From NCBI GenBank assembly GCA_031290725.1, contig JAITMZ010000198.1, positions 1 to 5,772 on the forward strand: a DNA stretch of 5,772 nucleotides. Reading direction: 5' to 3'. The notes below the pieces were generated by a model. It was not told where the DNA came from. It did no database searches and worked only from the letters and a program-made list of their open reading frames with translations. Position numbers and translations under genes: made by a program. This DNA comes from Spirochaetaceae bacterium (GTDB lineage: Bacteria; Spirochaetota; Spirochaetia; Treponematales; Treponemataceae). This document shows positions 1 to 5,711 of the stretch, piece after piece (positions within the stretch are counted from its first letter, which is position 1; every line of letters starts with the position of its first letter).

Positions 1-1
1 G

Positions 2-223
2 ATACTCGAAGCGGAACAAATCGTTCCCTTCATCGACATGCCTCAGGATATGCGGCACGGACAGGTGGGAATTATCGTTTCACCTTTTTCAAAATTTGAA
101 GCGGCACACACGATATAGCCAAAGTCTGTATCTATAACGCACAAAAAAAACGCCCGCTTTCCCAATCTCGCGCTTAACATGCAGGGCTACACCTTTGACC
201 GGCAGGAAGCCAATGAACGATAA
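2..223 (+). pseudogene. Antitoxin-like gene of a VapBC-type pair, decayed, 5' end outside window
   Basis: One frame runs from the left edge to TAA at 221-223 and is interrupted only by TAG at 116-118. Before the stop it reads ILEAEQIVPFIDMPQDMRHG followed by QVGIIVSPF. This resembles the short N-terminal segment (hydrophobic residues, then D-x-P, then a beta-strand such as VEIIVxP) of small antitoxins that precede PIN toxins. After the stop the same frame continues and ends in NMQGYTFDRQEANER, a charged tail of the kind that wraps the toxin. The two halves lie in one frame and fit one protein of about 75 residues or more, so a single nonsense mutation explains the break. The broken PIN gene begins about 30 nt downstream, the usual antitoxin-toxin order. 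The family assignment rests on remembered resemblance and gene order. If TAG is read through or the 39-residue fragment suffices, some antitoxin activity could remain, but this is unlikely. Confidence 0.55.
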
Positions 224-250
224 CGTTTTTGTTGTACCCCCAACCGATGA

Positions 251-671
251 ATGAAAGTGAGGAGGTTCCCCTCTTGACACAAACGTATTTGTCTACATGC
301 ATCGCAGCGACGACACGGTTAAGCAAGAAATCGCCCGGGACATCATCGACCGCTTCGCCTGCGTTGCAAGCACTCCGGTGATAGACGAAGTGTGCAACAT
401 TTTTACCAGAAAAGACCCGGTGGCCCTGGAAAAATTGCACAAATCATCAATGCGATTATCGAAACCTGCGAGCTGGAATTTGTCTTTGGCGAAACAGCCG
501 GAGACGCCCTGCGACTGATGAAATGCTATAATTACTCCTGCTATGCTTGCCTCGACGCTCAAATACGGCTGCGCTTATATCTTCACGGAAGACATGAGCG
601 ACGGACAGATTATCGAAGGCACATTACAGATTGTCAACATATTTGCCCATCTCGATAGATTGACGCGTTAA
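251..671 (+). pseudogene. PIN-domain ribonuclease toxin (VapC-like), broken by frameshifts
   Basis: Pieces of one PIN-domain protein lie in successive frames. Frame 3 (from 273) reads LDTNVFVYMHRSDDTVKQ and later STPVIDEVCNIFTRK. At the A5 run 430-434 the homology moves to the frame starting ATT at 434, reading KIAQIINAIIETCELEFVFG and ALRLMKCYNYSCYACL. Near 553 it returns to frame 3, reading LKYGCAYIFTEDMSDGQ and on to TAA at 669-671. The first acidic residue (LDTN), the Glu of VIDE and the late Asp of TED are present. The Asp expected in the Y-x-D-C-L position is Ala, and the helix residues normally following it are missing, which suggests a deletion of several bases. The start is also damaged: ATG at 251 needs one base fewer in the C4 run 268-271 to reach the LDTN frame, and the LDTN frame has TGA at 258-260. 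PIN toxins cleave RNA with Mg2+; this copy should be inactive. Confidence 0.85.
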
Positions 672-723
672 ATGACACAGGGCTCCCGGCTTTCCAGTAG
701 TCTCCGGCTGAATCTCTACCCAC

Positions 724-746
724 AAGCCGGAAGGCCGCGCGGGCAG
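724..746 (+). repeat. Dispersed repeat, copy 1 (partner at 3006-3028, opposite strand)
   Basis: The 23 bases beginning AAGCCGGAAG and ending CGCGCGGGCAG match the minus strand of 3006-3028 with one mismatch, G here versus A there at the eleventh base. Similarity fades gradually to the left: the preceding 16-17 bases (TGAA...CCCA) also match in part. The core contains the 8-base palindrome CCGCGCGG. Both copies are intergenic. Confidence 0.75.
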
Positions 747-794
747 CGCCCCCGTCTTGCCGCGCCGCAAGATTCGCCAGCAATTCGCAATTCA

Positions 795-913
795 ACCGCA
801 AAGTCGAAGAAGTTTTCAGGGATAAAAGCCACTTTTTTTCTTTCCTTTTCGCTGGAAACTCCTCCCCCTTACGGGAGCTGCGTTGCCTCATGCGACTTAT
901 TCGACTTCGCGGT
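795..913. repeat. Inverted-repeat element, MITE-like or long hairpin
   Basis: The left arm at 795-813 (ACCGCAAAGTCGAAGAAGT) and the right arm at 895-913 (ACTTATTCGACTTCGCGGT) are reverse complements at 17 of 19 positions. They enclose 81 bases with a pyrimidine-rich middle (831-848). The right arm runs directly into an A6T6 palindrome at 914-925. The size and terminal inverted repeats suit a small non-autonomous mobile element, but no target-site duplication is clear, so a structured RNA or attenuator hairpin is an alternative. Confidence 0.5.
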
Positions 914-960
914 AAAAAATTTTTTGTAAATGAGAACTGCTGCGTGGGTTTTCAGGGCAC

Positions 961-989
961 TTGCCGAATTTTGTAAAAAGCGGTATATT
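961..989 (+). promoter_or_regulatory. Promoter of the MFS gene
   Basis: TTGCCG (961-966) and TATATT (984-989) are separated by 17 bases, a sigma-70-type layout with a weak -35. The expected transcription start is around 996, only about 3 nt before the ATG at 999. No Shine-Dalgarno sequence lies between, so the mRNA would be essentially leaderless. A second box, TATACT at 991-996, is too close to the ATG to serve this start. Confidence 0.55.
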
Positions 990-998
990 TTATACTAA

Positions 999-2141
999 AT
1001 GTTGAGCGCGATTCCGTCGTTTTTTTTATACGCCGTGGTGGGGATTGGAACCATTCCCATCCCGCTGATCCTTCGGGGCATGGGCTATTCGGTGCTCCAG
1101 GTGGGGTTTCTCATGTCCATTTTTGAACTGTCGGGACATCTGTGCCCCCTGGTGGCCAGCCCCGCCCTGCAGCGTTACGGAAAATACGGTCGGGTACTTT
1201 TGGCGGCGGGTATCATCGCTTTGGTCATGCCCGTGCCCTTTGTGTTGCTCCGCGGCTTCGGCTGGACGGCTCTGGCCCTGGGGATATACGCCCTGGCGCC
1301 CCGGGGATCCCTTCCCTGCATGGATTCGATCACCACCAGCATGATCGCCGACAAGCCCAACCGGTATGGCGTGGTGCGAGGCATCGGCTCCCTGGGTTAC
1401 GTGATACTCCTAGTGACCCTCCAGTTTACCACCGACCTGGGCAGCGCCGGCCCCGCCGGGATCATCGCCTGGATGTGCATCCCCGCGCTGCTGCTGATCC
1501 TCGCGGTAGTACTGGTGCCTGGGGTGCTGGCGGTGAGCACCGGCCCACGAAAAACCGTACGGGACACTTCCGGAAGCACTTTTTCCGGTCTCACCCCGGC
1601 GTTCTGGTTGGGGATAGGCCTGATTTTCTGCGCCTACCTTTCCCTGTCTCCGGTGAACCGCTTCCTCACCCTTTACGTGGAGGAGGACCTGGGGCTGCAT
1701 GTGGCGGCCATCCTGTACGCCCTTTCCGCCGCCGTAGAAATCCCGGTGATGATGTTTTCCAGCCGCCTGCTCAAGCACTTCAGCGCCATCCGGGTGATCT
1801 GCCTTTGCACCGCCGCAATCACCCCGCGTCTTCTGGTGTACATCCTATTTCCCACCCTGCACGGTCAAGTGGCCGGTCAGATGCTTCACTGCCTCAACTA
1901 CGGCCTGATTCACCCAGCGGCGATATTTTTCGTCACCCGCAATGTTCCCAAAGAAAAGCTCCTCATCGGCCTGTCAATATACCAACTGGTAGGCTACGGT
2001 TTCGCCAACGTTCTGGGTGCCGCGTTGGGGGGCGTCATAATAGAAAATTTCGGTTACCGTGCCCTCTTTCTCTTCTTTGCAACACTTCCGCCGATGGCGT
2101 TGGGGGCTTACTGCCTGGTGAGGAAAAAAGTGCGGCGGTGA
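999..2141 (+). CDS. MFS transporter, MFS_1-like family, substrate unknown
   Basis: This is a 380-residue integral membrane protein with about 11-12 hydrophobic segments in two halves. The halves are joined by a polar loop at about residues 180-200 (STGPRKTVRDTSGSTFSG). The segment NRYGVVRGIGSLGYV (121-135) after the fourth helix resembles the YGxxRxxGSxG motif of MFS_1-like carriers, a group with nucleoside and sugar proton symporters and many uncharacterised proteins. The substrate cannot be told from sequence. The family is usually near 390-400 residues, so the N-terminus is slightly short; TAA at 996-998 is in frame directly before the ATG, so no extension is possible. The tail ends in basic residues (RKKVRR), expected on the cytoplasmic side. 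It stands alone, with its own promoter and a terminator-like hairpin after the stop, and converges with pyrH. Membrane transport is secure; the subfamily is moderately secure. Confidence 0.88.
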   Translation: MLSAIPSFFLYAVVGIGTIPIPLILRGMGYSVLQVGFLMSIFELSGHLCPLVASPALQRYGKYGRVLLAAGIIALVMPVPFVLLRGFGWTALALGIYALAPRGSLPCMDSITTSMIADKPNRYGVVRGIGSLGYVILLVTLQFTTDLGSAGPAGIIAWMCIPALLLILAVVLVPGVLAVSTGPRKTVRDTSGSTFSGLTPAFWLGIGLIFCAYLSLSPVNRFLTLYVEEDLGLHVAAILYALSAAVEIPVMMFSSRLLKHFSAIRVICLCTAAITPRLLVYILFPTLHGQVAGQMLHCLNYGLIHPAAIFFVTRNVPKEKLLIGLSIYQLVGYGFANVLGAALGGVIIENFGYRALFLFFATLPPMALGAYCLVRKKVRR

Positions 2142-2143
2142 AT

Positions 2144-2174
2144 CAACAACCCCGCCGTAAGCGCGGGGTTGTTG
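2144..2174 (+). terminator. Hairpin after the MFS stop codon
   Basis: CAACAACCCCGC (2144-2155) pairs perfectly with GCGGGGTTGTTG (2163-2174) across a 7-nt loop, starting 2 nt after the MFS stop. The 12-bp GC-rich stem is strong, but what follows (TTCTCCC) is only a weak U tract, so intrinsic termination is likely but not textbook. Confidence 0.65.
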
Positions 2175-2178
2175 TTCT

Positions 2179-2198
2179 CCCGAGGAATTGGTCTCGGG
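2179..2198. other. Small hairpin between convergent genes
   Basis: CCCGAG (2179-2184) pairs with CTCGGG (2193-2198) across an 8-nt loop. It follows the MFS terminator hairpin, and its right arm overlaps the first two bases of the next, larger hairpin, so the two structures exclude each other at their edge. Confidence 0.4.
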
Positions 2199-2239
2199 TT
2201 TCATACCCCTTTTCGCCCCAAGGGGCGGGGTATGAAACC
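2197..2239 (-). terminator. Large two-tier palindrome downstream of pyrH
   Basis: GGTTTCATACCCC (2197-2209) pairs perfectly with GGGGTATGAAACC (2227-2239). Inside, CGCCCC and GGGGCG can form a second, tight stem around AA. It lies about 30 nt past the pyrH stop on the minus strand and probably ends or stabilises that transcript. There is no U tract on either strand, so a REP-like palindrome or an mRNA-stabilising structure is equally possible. Confidence 0.5.
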
Positions 2240-2269
2240 TTCGCCGCGAATCACCCGCCGGAGAGGTTT

Positions 2270-2956
2270 TTAACCGATTTTTGTGCCGAAGAAGGGTTGG
2301 CCCGTGAGGGCAGCCCGGATGTTGTCCAGGTTCGCACCCCCCACGCAGAGCACCGTGATCCCCGCTTTCTGGGCGTGACGGCTCGCCACGGGGTCAAAGG
2401 GCGTGTTTTTCCCCGGAACCCACTGATCCCCCACAATTTTGCGAAAATCATCCCAGCCGATGGCGTCCAGCGGAGTGGCGGCGGGGTCCACCTTGGGGTC
2501 ACCGGTATAGACCTTGTCGATGTTTGACAGGTTGATCACCGTCTTGGCAGCGAACCGTTCCGCCAAAAGCACCGCGTCGTTGTCCGTGGAAAATCCCGGC
2601 TTCCACCCCGCAGCCACCATGATGCGGCCAGGAAACTCCGTGACTTTGGTGGGATCATACACCACGTCAAGTTTGCACAGGCCCGTAAAGACCGCCCGCA
2701 GAAGTTGGGCGTTCAACCGGGTTGCCATGATGCCCAGCCAGTCCGCCTCGCTGCTCACCGGTTCGTCGCCGATGATTTTTTTGTACGCCCCTTGGTATAT
2801 CCGGGCGGGAGCGCCACCACCTACCACCAGAATCAGCTTGCGGGACGGCTCTTCTTCCAAAATTTGGCGGACCATGCCGTTAAAAGCCGTGAGAAAATCC
2901 ACATCCGGCTCATTGGGAGCCACAATGGAGCCCCCCAAAGAAACTACGGTAACCAT
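2270..2956 (-). CDS. pyrH: UMP kinase, archaeal/spirochaete type
   Basis: This 228-residue amino-acid-kinase-fold protein phosphorylates UMP to UDP with ATP in the cytoplasm, a step of pyrimidine nucleotide synthesis. Visible motifs are the N-terminal phosphate-binding loop SLGGSIVAP (6-14), the glycine loop VVGGGAPAR (44-52), the GWKPGFSTDNDAVLLAE segment (117-133) matching the family's GxxPGxSTDxxA region, and NLSNIDKVYTGDPK (142-155), the nucleotide-binding segment with the NxxxVDGVYxxDP pattern. The length and the G-W-K-P-G-F-S-T-D stretch point to the short archaeal-type family, which is also found in spirochaetes, rather than the GTP-regulated bacterial type of about 240 residues. It lies 137 bp downstream of the radical SAM gene on the same strand but has its own strong promoter. 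The ATG at 2954-2956 has no Shine-Dalgarno sequence and lies where that promoter should start transcription. Confidence 0.92.
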   Translation of the reverse strand: MVTVVSLGGSIVAPNEPDVDFLTAFNGMVRQILEEEPSRKLILVVGGGAPARIYQGAYKKIIGDEPVSSEADWLGIMATRLNAQLLRAVFTGLCKLDVVYDPTKVTEFPGRIMVAAGWKPGFSTDNDAVLLAERFAAKTVINLSNIDKVYTGDPKVDPAATPLDAIGWDDFRKIVGDQWVPGKNTPFDPVASRHAQKAGITVLCVGGANLDNIRAALTGQPFFGTKIG

Positions 2957-2962
2957 GAGGAT

Positions 2963-2991
2963 AGTATACCACGGATTGTGTAAACTGTCAA
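2963..2991 (-). promoter_or_regulatory. Consensus promoter of pyrH
   Basis: Read on the minus strand, TTGACA (2986-2991) is a perfect -35, followed by 17 bases and TATACT (2963-2968), one base off the -10 consensus. Six bases (ATCCTC) separate the -10 from the ATG, so the expected first transcribed base is the A of the start codon. This is the best promoter in the window and strongly suggests a leaderless pyrH mRNA. Confidence 0.85.
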
Positions 2992-3005
2992 CCGTCCAAA
3001 GACTA

Positions 3006-3028
3006 CTGCCCGCGCGGTCTTCCGGCTT
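3006..3028 (-). repeat. Dispersed repeat, copy 2
   Basis: The minus strand reads AAGCCGGAAGACCGCGCGGG followed by CAG, matching the plus strand of 724-746 at 22 of 23 positions. It lies between the radical SAM stop and the pyrH promoter, 14 bases upstream of the pyrH -35. On the plus strand a weak hairpin GCTTT/AAAGC (3025-3039) overlaps its edge. Confidence 0.75.
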
Positions 3029-3093
3029 TTTGGGAAAGCTTCACTCCCGATGCTTTTATACGCAAAACTCCGAATTAGCAATCCCGCCGGGAA

Positions 3094-3972
3094 TCACAAT
3101 GCCCGCAGTGTCTCAGGCCGCAGGTCTGATTCATCACCCTGTTTCAAAACTCGGTTTATTAACCCAAGCACCTCGTTCCGCTGATCGGGAAGACGGGCGC
3201 GGATAGGCAGGTAATTGGAAGCGTGGTTGGATGTGAAAAAACAGTTCCGCTGTGCCTGAAAATTTTCGATGATCTCCTTGAGTTCCCGGATGATGCCGAA
3301 TTTGTCCGGCAGCACAAAACGACCCGCCGCGGCGTCCCTGCCCAGCTCAGTTTCAGGCAAAATCATCACCGTGAGGGCAGCGGCATAGTCCGGAGACATG
3401 GCGCTCAGTATCTTTCCGGTGGCCGTCGCATGTTCATCGCTCAGTTCCACCCCGCCGATTCCCAGAAGCACCATCTGTGAAAGCAGTACCCCCGCGCCGG
3501 TGACCCGCGCCGCCGCCTCAATGGTCTGCTCCGCCGTGGCACCCTTTTTCACCCGCCGCAGCACCTCGTCGCTTCCGCTTTCCACCCCGTGATATACAAT
3601 ACCGATACCCGCATCCCTGAGCTGTACCAGTTCCTCCGGCGTCTTCCGCAGAATCGACTTGGTGTTGGCGTACACCCCCACGCGCCCGGTGTTGGAACAT
3701 TTCTGCCGGATGTACCCCAAAATTTCCAACAGCATCGCCGTGGGCAAAATCAACGCATCCCCGTCGGCCAGAAAGACTTTGTCGAACAAGTGTTGGTAGC
3801 GGGCGGCTTCGTCGATGTCCCGTTTGATGGTGTCCATGCTTTTGATGGCGAATTTTTCGCCCCGGTAGTTGCCGCAAAAAGTACATTTATTGTGAGAGCA
3901 CCCCACGGTTATCTGCAGTATCAGACTTTCCGCCTCACTGGGGGGGCGAAAAATGTTTCCGATGTAATCCAT
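3094..3972 (-). CDS. Radical SAM protein, function unknown
   Basis: This is a 292-residue radical SAM enzyme. These enzymes bind a 4Fe-4S cluster through three cysteines and cleave S-adenosylmethionine to a radical. The cysteines are in VGCSHNKCTFCGNYRG (C25, C30, C33), spacing C-x4-C-x2-C instead of the common C-x3-C-x2-C. I recall this GCSxNxCTFC form from an uncharacterised branch related to COG1032. FLADGDAL (67-74) fills the place of the SAM-binding GGE-type strand, and GIVYHGVESGSDEVLRRVKKG matches the typical G-x-E-S-G-S-D strand. There is no B12-binding domain in front and no extra C-terminal cluster domain, so it is a minimal core protein. The start at 3972 is supported by AGAGG five bases upstream. 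The substrate is unknown. Its neighbours, pyrH and divergent comM, do not indicate one. Confidence 0.87.
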   Translation of the reverse strand: MDYIGNIFRPPSEAESLILQITVGCSHNKCTFCGNYRGEKFAIKSMDTIKRDIDEAARYQHLFDKVFLADGDALILPTAMLLEILGYIRQKCSNTGRVGVYANTKSILRKTPEELVQLRDAGIGIVYHGVESGSDEVLRRVKKGATAEQTIEAAARVTGAGVLLSQMVLLGIGGVELSDEHATATGKILSAMSPDYAAALTVMILPETELGRDAAAGRFVLPDKFGIIRELKEIIENFQAQRNCFFTSNHASNYLPIRARLPDQRNEVLGLINRVLKQGDESDLRPETLRAL

Positions 3973-3977
3973 AAAAA

Positions 3978-3996
3978 CCTCTGTATCATAAGTATA
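3978..3996 (-). promoter_or_regulatory. -10 box and ribosome binding site of the radical SAM gene
   Basis: On the minus strand TATACT (3991-3996) would start transcription near 3984. The resulting leader of about 12 nt contains AGAGG (3978-3982), 5 nt before the ATG. No recognisable -35 lies at 16-18 bp. This is the only intact gene here with a conventional Shine-Dalgarno sequence. Confidence 0.5.
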
Positions 3997-3998
3997 TC

Positions 3999-4065
3999 AA
4001 AAAAATGCGGTTTTGGCGGCGTTTTTTGTAAAAAAATCGGGTTTTTTTCATTTTTTTTCAAAAAA
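3999..4065. promoter_or_regulatory. Phased A/T tracts upstream of comM
   Basis: Runs of A7 (3999-4005), T4 (4011-4014), T6 (4022-4027), A7 (4030-4036), T7 (4042-4048), T8 (4051-4058) and A6 (4060-4065) have centres about 8-12 bases apart, close to one helical turn. Such spacing produces intrinsic DNA bending and can act as an UP-like element. The tracts lie between the divergent radical SAM and comM promoters. Confidence 0.5.
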
Positions 4066-4069
4066 GTGG

Positions 4070-4098
4070 TACAAATTTGAAATTGCATACAATATAAT
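4070..4098 (+). promoter_or_regulatory. Promoter of comM
   Basis: TATAAT (4093-4098) is a perfect -10 box. The hexamer 17 bases upstream is TACAAA (4070-4075), a poor -35. The ATG begins only 4 nt after the box, and an overlapping alternative, TACAAT (4088-4093), lies 9 nt before it. Either way the leader is at most about 3 nt. AGG at 4099-4101 is too close to the ATG to act as a Shine-Dalgarno sequence. Confidence 0.6.
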
Positions 4099-4102
4099 AG
4101 GT

Positions 4103-5680
4103 ATGACGATTTACAGTTTTTCGCCCTTCGGTTATGAAGGTGCCTTGGTGACGGTAGAAGTGGACCTTCGGCGGGGAATTCCAGCCACAGACATGGTAGG
4201 ACTGGCGGATGGCGCGGTGCGGGAATCCCGGGAGCGGGTGCGCGCGGCGGTGCAAAATTCGGGACTCAATTTTCCTCTGGAGCGAATTCTCATCAGTCTT
4301 TCTCCGGCGGACGTAAAAAAAGAGGGCGCCGGGTTTGACTTGGCCATCGCTCTGGCGGTGCTTGCCGCAGCAGACTCCGGGGCAAACGGTGACGGTCATG
4401 CCGCAGCCAACGGTGCGGTGCTGGTGATGGGAGAATTGGAACTTTCCGGCAAGGTGCGACCCGTACGGGGAATTCACGCGGCGGTGGAAAGCGCTTTGGA
4501 GCAAGGCATCACCCGCTGCATCGTGCCCCAGGCCAATGCCCCGGAAGCCCAGACCCAGGGAATGCACACTCTGGCCGCCGACTCCCTGGCCGTTGCCTGG
4601 GCAGCCCTCTGCGCCTCCCCCGAAGCCTGGGGCCCATCCCGGCAGTCCGCGCCGTCCGCCCAGAGATCGCCGGCGGAAACGGTGGATTTCCCTCCCCCTT
4701 CCGGTGCTTGCGAATTTGCCGAGGTGAAAGGGCAGCCGGCCCTGGTGCGGGGTCTCCAGATCGCCGCCGCGGGTGGGCACAATTTGCTGGCCTACGGACC
4801 GCCGGGCTGCGGAAAGACTCTGGCCCTGAGCCGATTCCCGGCGCTGCTCCCCCTACTCACCAGCGAAGAAGCCCGGCCGGTGACCCGAATCCACAGCCTG
4901 GCGGGGAATATGCCCCACGGCCAACCCCTGATCCGGGTGCCGCCTTTCCGGATGCCTCATCAGAGTACCAGCCTGGAGGGAATGACCGGCGGCGGCAAAA
5001 ACTGCGGCCCCGGTGAAATTTCCCTGGCTCACCACGGGGTTCTGTTTCTTGACGAGGCTGCGGAATTCAAGGTGAACGTCCTGCAAAGCCTGCGGGTGTC
5101 TCTGGAGACGGGCACGGTCACCGTGTCCAGGGCGGGCCGGAGCAGCGTGTATCCGGCGTCGTACCAACTGTTGATCGCGACAAATCCCTGCTCATGCGGC
5201 AACTTCGGGTCGCCGGGGAAGGTCTGCGTATGTTCCATGCGGAGCGTAGAACAATATTGGAGGAAATTCTCTGCCCCCCTGTTGGACCGCATCGACATCC
5301 GCATCCCCGTGTTTCCCCCGGCCAGCGCGTCCCGCAGTCATGCCGCACCCGGTACCGTACCGCCCGCCCTGCTCACCACCGCCGGACTCCGCCGTCCCAT
5401 CGCTCATGCGGTGGCCGCCCAGCGTTGCCGACAGGGAAAGCGAAACCAGTTTTTACTCCCCGAGGAGTTGTCCCACTGCTGCCTCGTCGATGACGACGCT
5501 TCTCAGGAACTGGACATGGCGGTGTCCGCCTGCGGCTTTTCACCCCGTGCCCGTGCCTCCTGCCTGAAACTGGCCCGCACCATCGCAGACATGGAAGGAA
5601 GCGGCACAATCCGCCAGGAGCACATGGCGGAAGCCATCTCTTTTAGAAAAAACGAGGGTGTCCTTTCGTTTGATTTTTAA
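4103..5680 (+). CDS. comM: ComM/YifB family AAA+ ATPase, Mg-chelatase-like
   Basis: The 525-residue protein has the full ComM layout: an N-terminal ChlI/Lon-like domain (about 15-165, with YSFSPFGYEGALVTVEVDL and VGLADGAVRESRERVRAA), a proline-rich linker (about 170-205), an AAA+ Mg-chelatase domain and a C-terminal helical domain (about 430-515, ending LARTIADMEGSGTIRQEHM). Visible motifs are Walker A GPPGCGKT (232-239), Walker B VLFLDE (313-318), a C-x-C-x9-C-x-C cluster (C363, C365, C375, C377) typical of the family and possibly metal-binding, and LLDRIDIRI (393-401) near the sensor/arginine region. In Vibrio and Haemophilus ComM is a hexameric branch-migration helicase that helps integrate transforming DNA; its role here is inferred. 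A TTG in frame at 4013 would add 30 residues of low-complexity sequence read from the promoter, so ATG 4103, at the conserved N-terminus, is preferred. No competence genes are adjacent. Confidence 0.93.
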   Translation: MTIYSFSPFGYEGALVTVEVDLRRGIPATDMVGLADGAVRESRERVRAAVQNSGLNFPLERILISLSPADVKKEGAGFDLAIALAVLAAADSGANGDGHAAANGAVLVMGELELSGKVRPVRGIHAAVESALEQGITRCIVPQANAPEAQTQGMHTLAADSLAVAWAALCASPEAWGPSRQSAPSAQRSPAETVDFPPPSGACEFAEVKGQPALVRGLQIAAAGGHNLLAYGPPGCGKTLALSRFPALLPLLTSEEARPVTRIHSLAGNMPHGQPLIRVPPFRMPHQSTSLEGMTGGGKNCGPGEISLAHHGVLFLDEAAEFKVNVLQSLRVSLETGTVTVSRAGRSSVYPASYQLLIATNPCSCGNFGSPGKVCVCSMRSVEQYWRKFSAPLLDRIDIRIPVFPPASASRSHAAPGTVPPALLTTAGLRRPIAHAVAAQRCRQGKRNQFLLPEELSHCCLVDDDASQELDMAVSACGFSPRARASCLKLARTIADMEGSGTIRQEHMAEAISFRKNEGVLSFDF

Positions 5681-5685
5681 AAACA

Positions 5686-5703
5686 GGGGGGGGGGGGGGG
5701 GGG
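5686..5703 (+). repeat. Poly-G tract, 18 bases
   Basis: Eighteen consecutive G residues begin 6 bases after the comM stop and end 8 bases before a TATATA box. Homopolymers of this length change size by replication slippage. Its place, covering the -35 and spacer region of the following candidate promoter, is like the poly-G tracts before tpr genes of Treponema pallidum, whose length changes promoter activity. The exact length in the assembly may be unreliable. Confidence 0.9.
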
Positions 5704-5711
5704 TGGTCATT

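Larger units (their letters stand above)
672..998. other. Gene-free spacer between PIN pseudogene and MFS gene
   Basis: No convincing gene is visible on either strand in these 327 bases. The stretch contains one copy of a dispersed 23-nt repeat (724-746), a small hairpin with 6-bp arms TCTTGC and GCAAGA (755-760 and 767-772), an imperfect 19-nt inverted repeat enclosing 81 bases (795-913), an A6T6 palindrome (914-925) and the MFS promoter (961-989). Open frames of 85 codons exist on both strands, but their predicted products are low-complexity and match no family I know. Confidence 0.7.

Noticed and set aside
672..929. An 85-codon frame on + that could be a small hypothetical protein
   Set aside because: It spans the dispersed repeat and the inverted-repeat element, shows no coding bias or domain, and has no ribosome binding site.
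991..996. TATACT as the -10 of the MFS promoter
   Set aside because: It would place the transcription start inside the coding sequence, and no -35 lies at a workable distance. TATATT at 984-989 with TTGCCG fits better.
1142..2527. A 461-codon open frame on + overlapping the MFS gene and running antisense into pyrH
   Set aside because: It shares GC-rich sequence with MFS in another frame, crosses the terminator hairpins and gives a product rich in Pro, Arg, His and Gly with no recognisable domain. The MFS and pyrH frames have clear family motifs.
2514..3206. A 230-codon open frame on + antisense to pyrH
   Set aside because: It covers the pyrH promoter and start in reverse and has no family resemblance. 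pyrH on the other strand is certain.
4013..4102. Earlier TTG start for comM, adding 30 residues
   Set aside because: The added residues are translated from the poly-T/poly-A tracts and the -10 box. The conserved ComM N-terminus begins at the ATG at 4103.
4058..4780. A 240-codon open frame on - antisense to comM
   Set aside because: It is opposite a well-conserved ComM coding region and its predicted product is Gly/Arg/His-rich without a known fold. It is a composition shadow.
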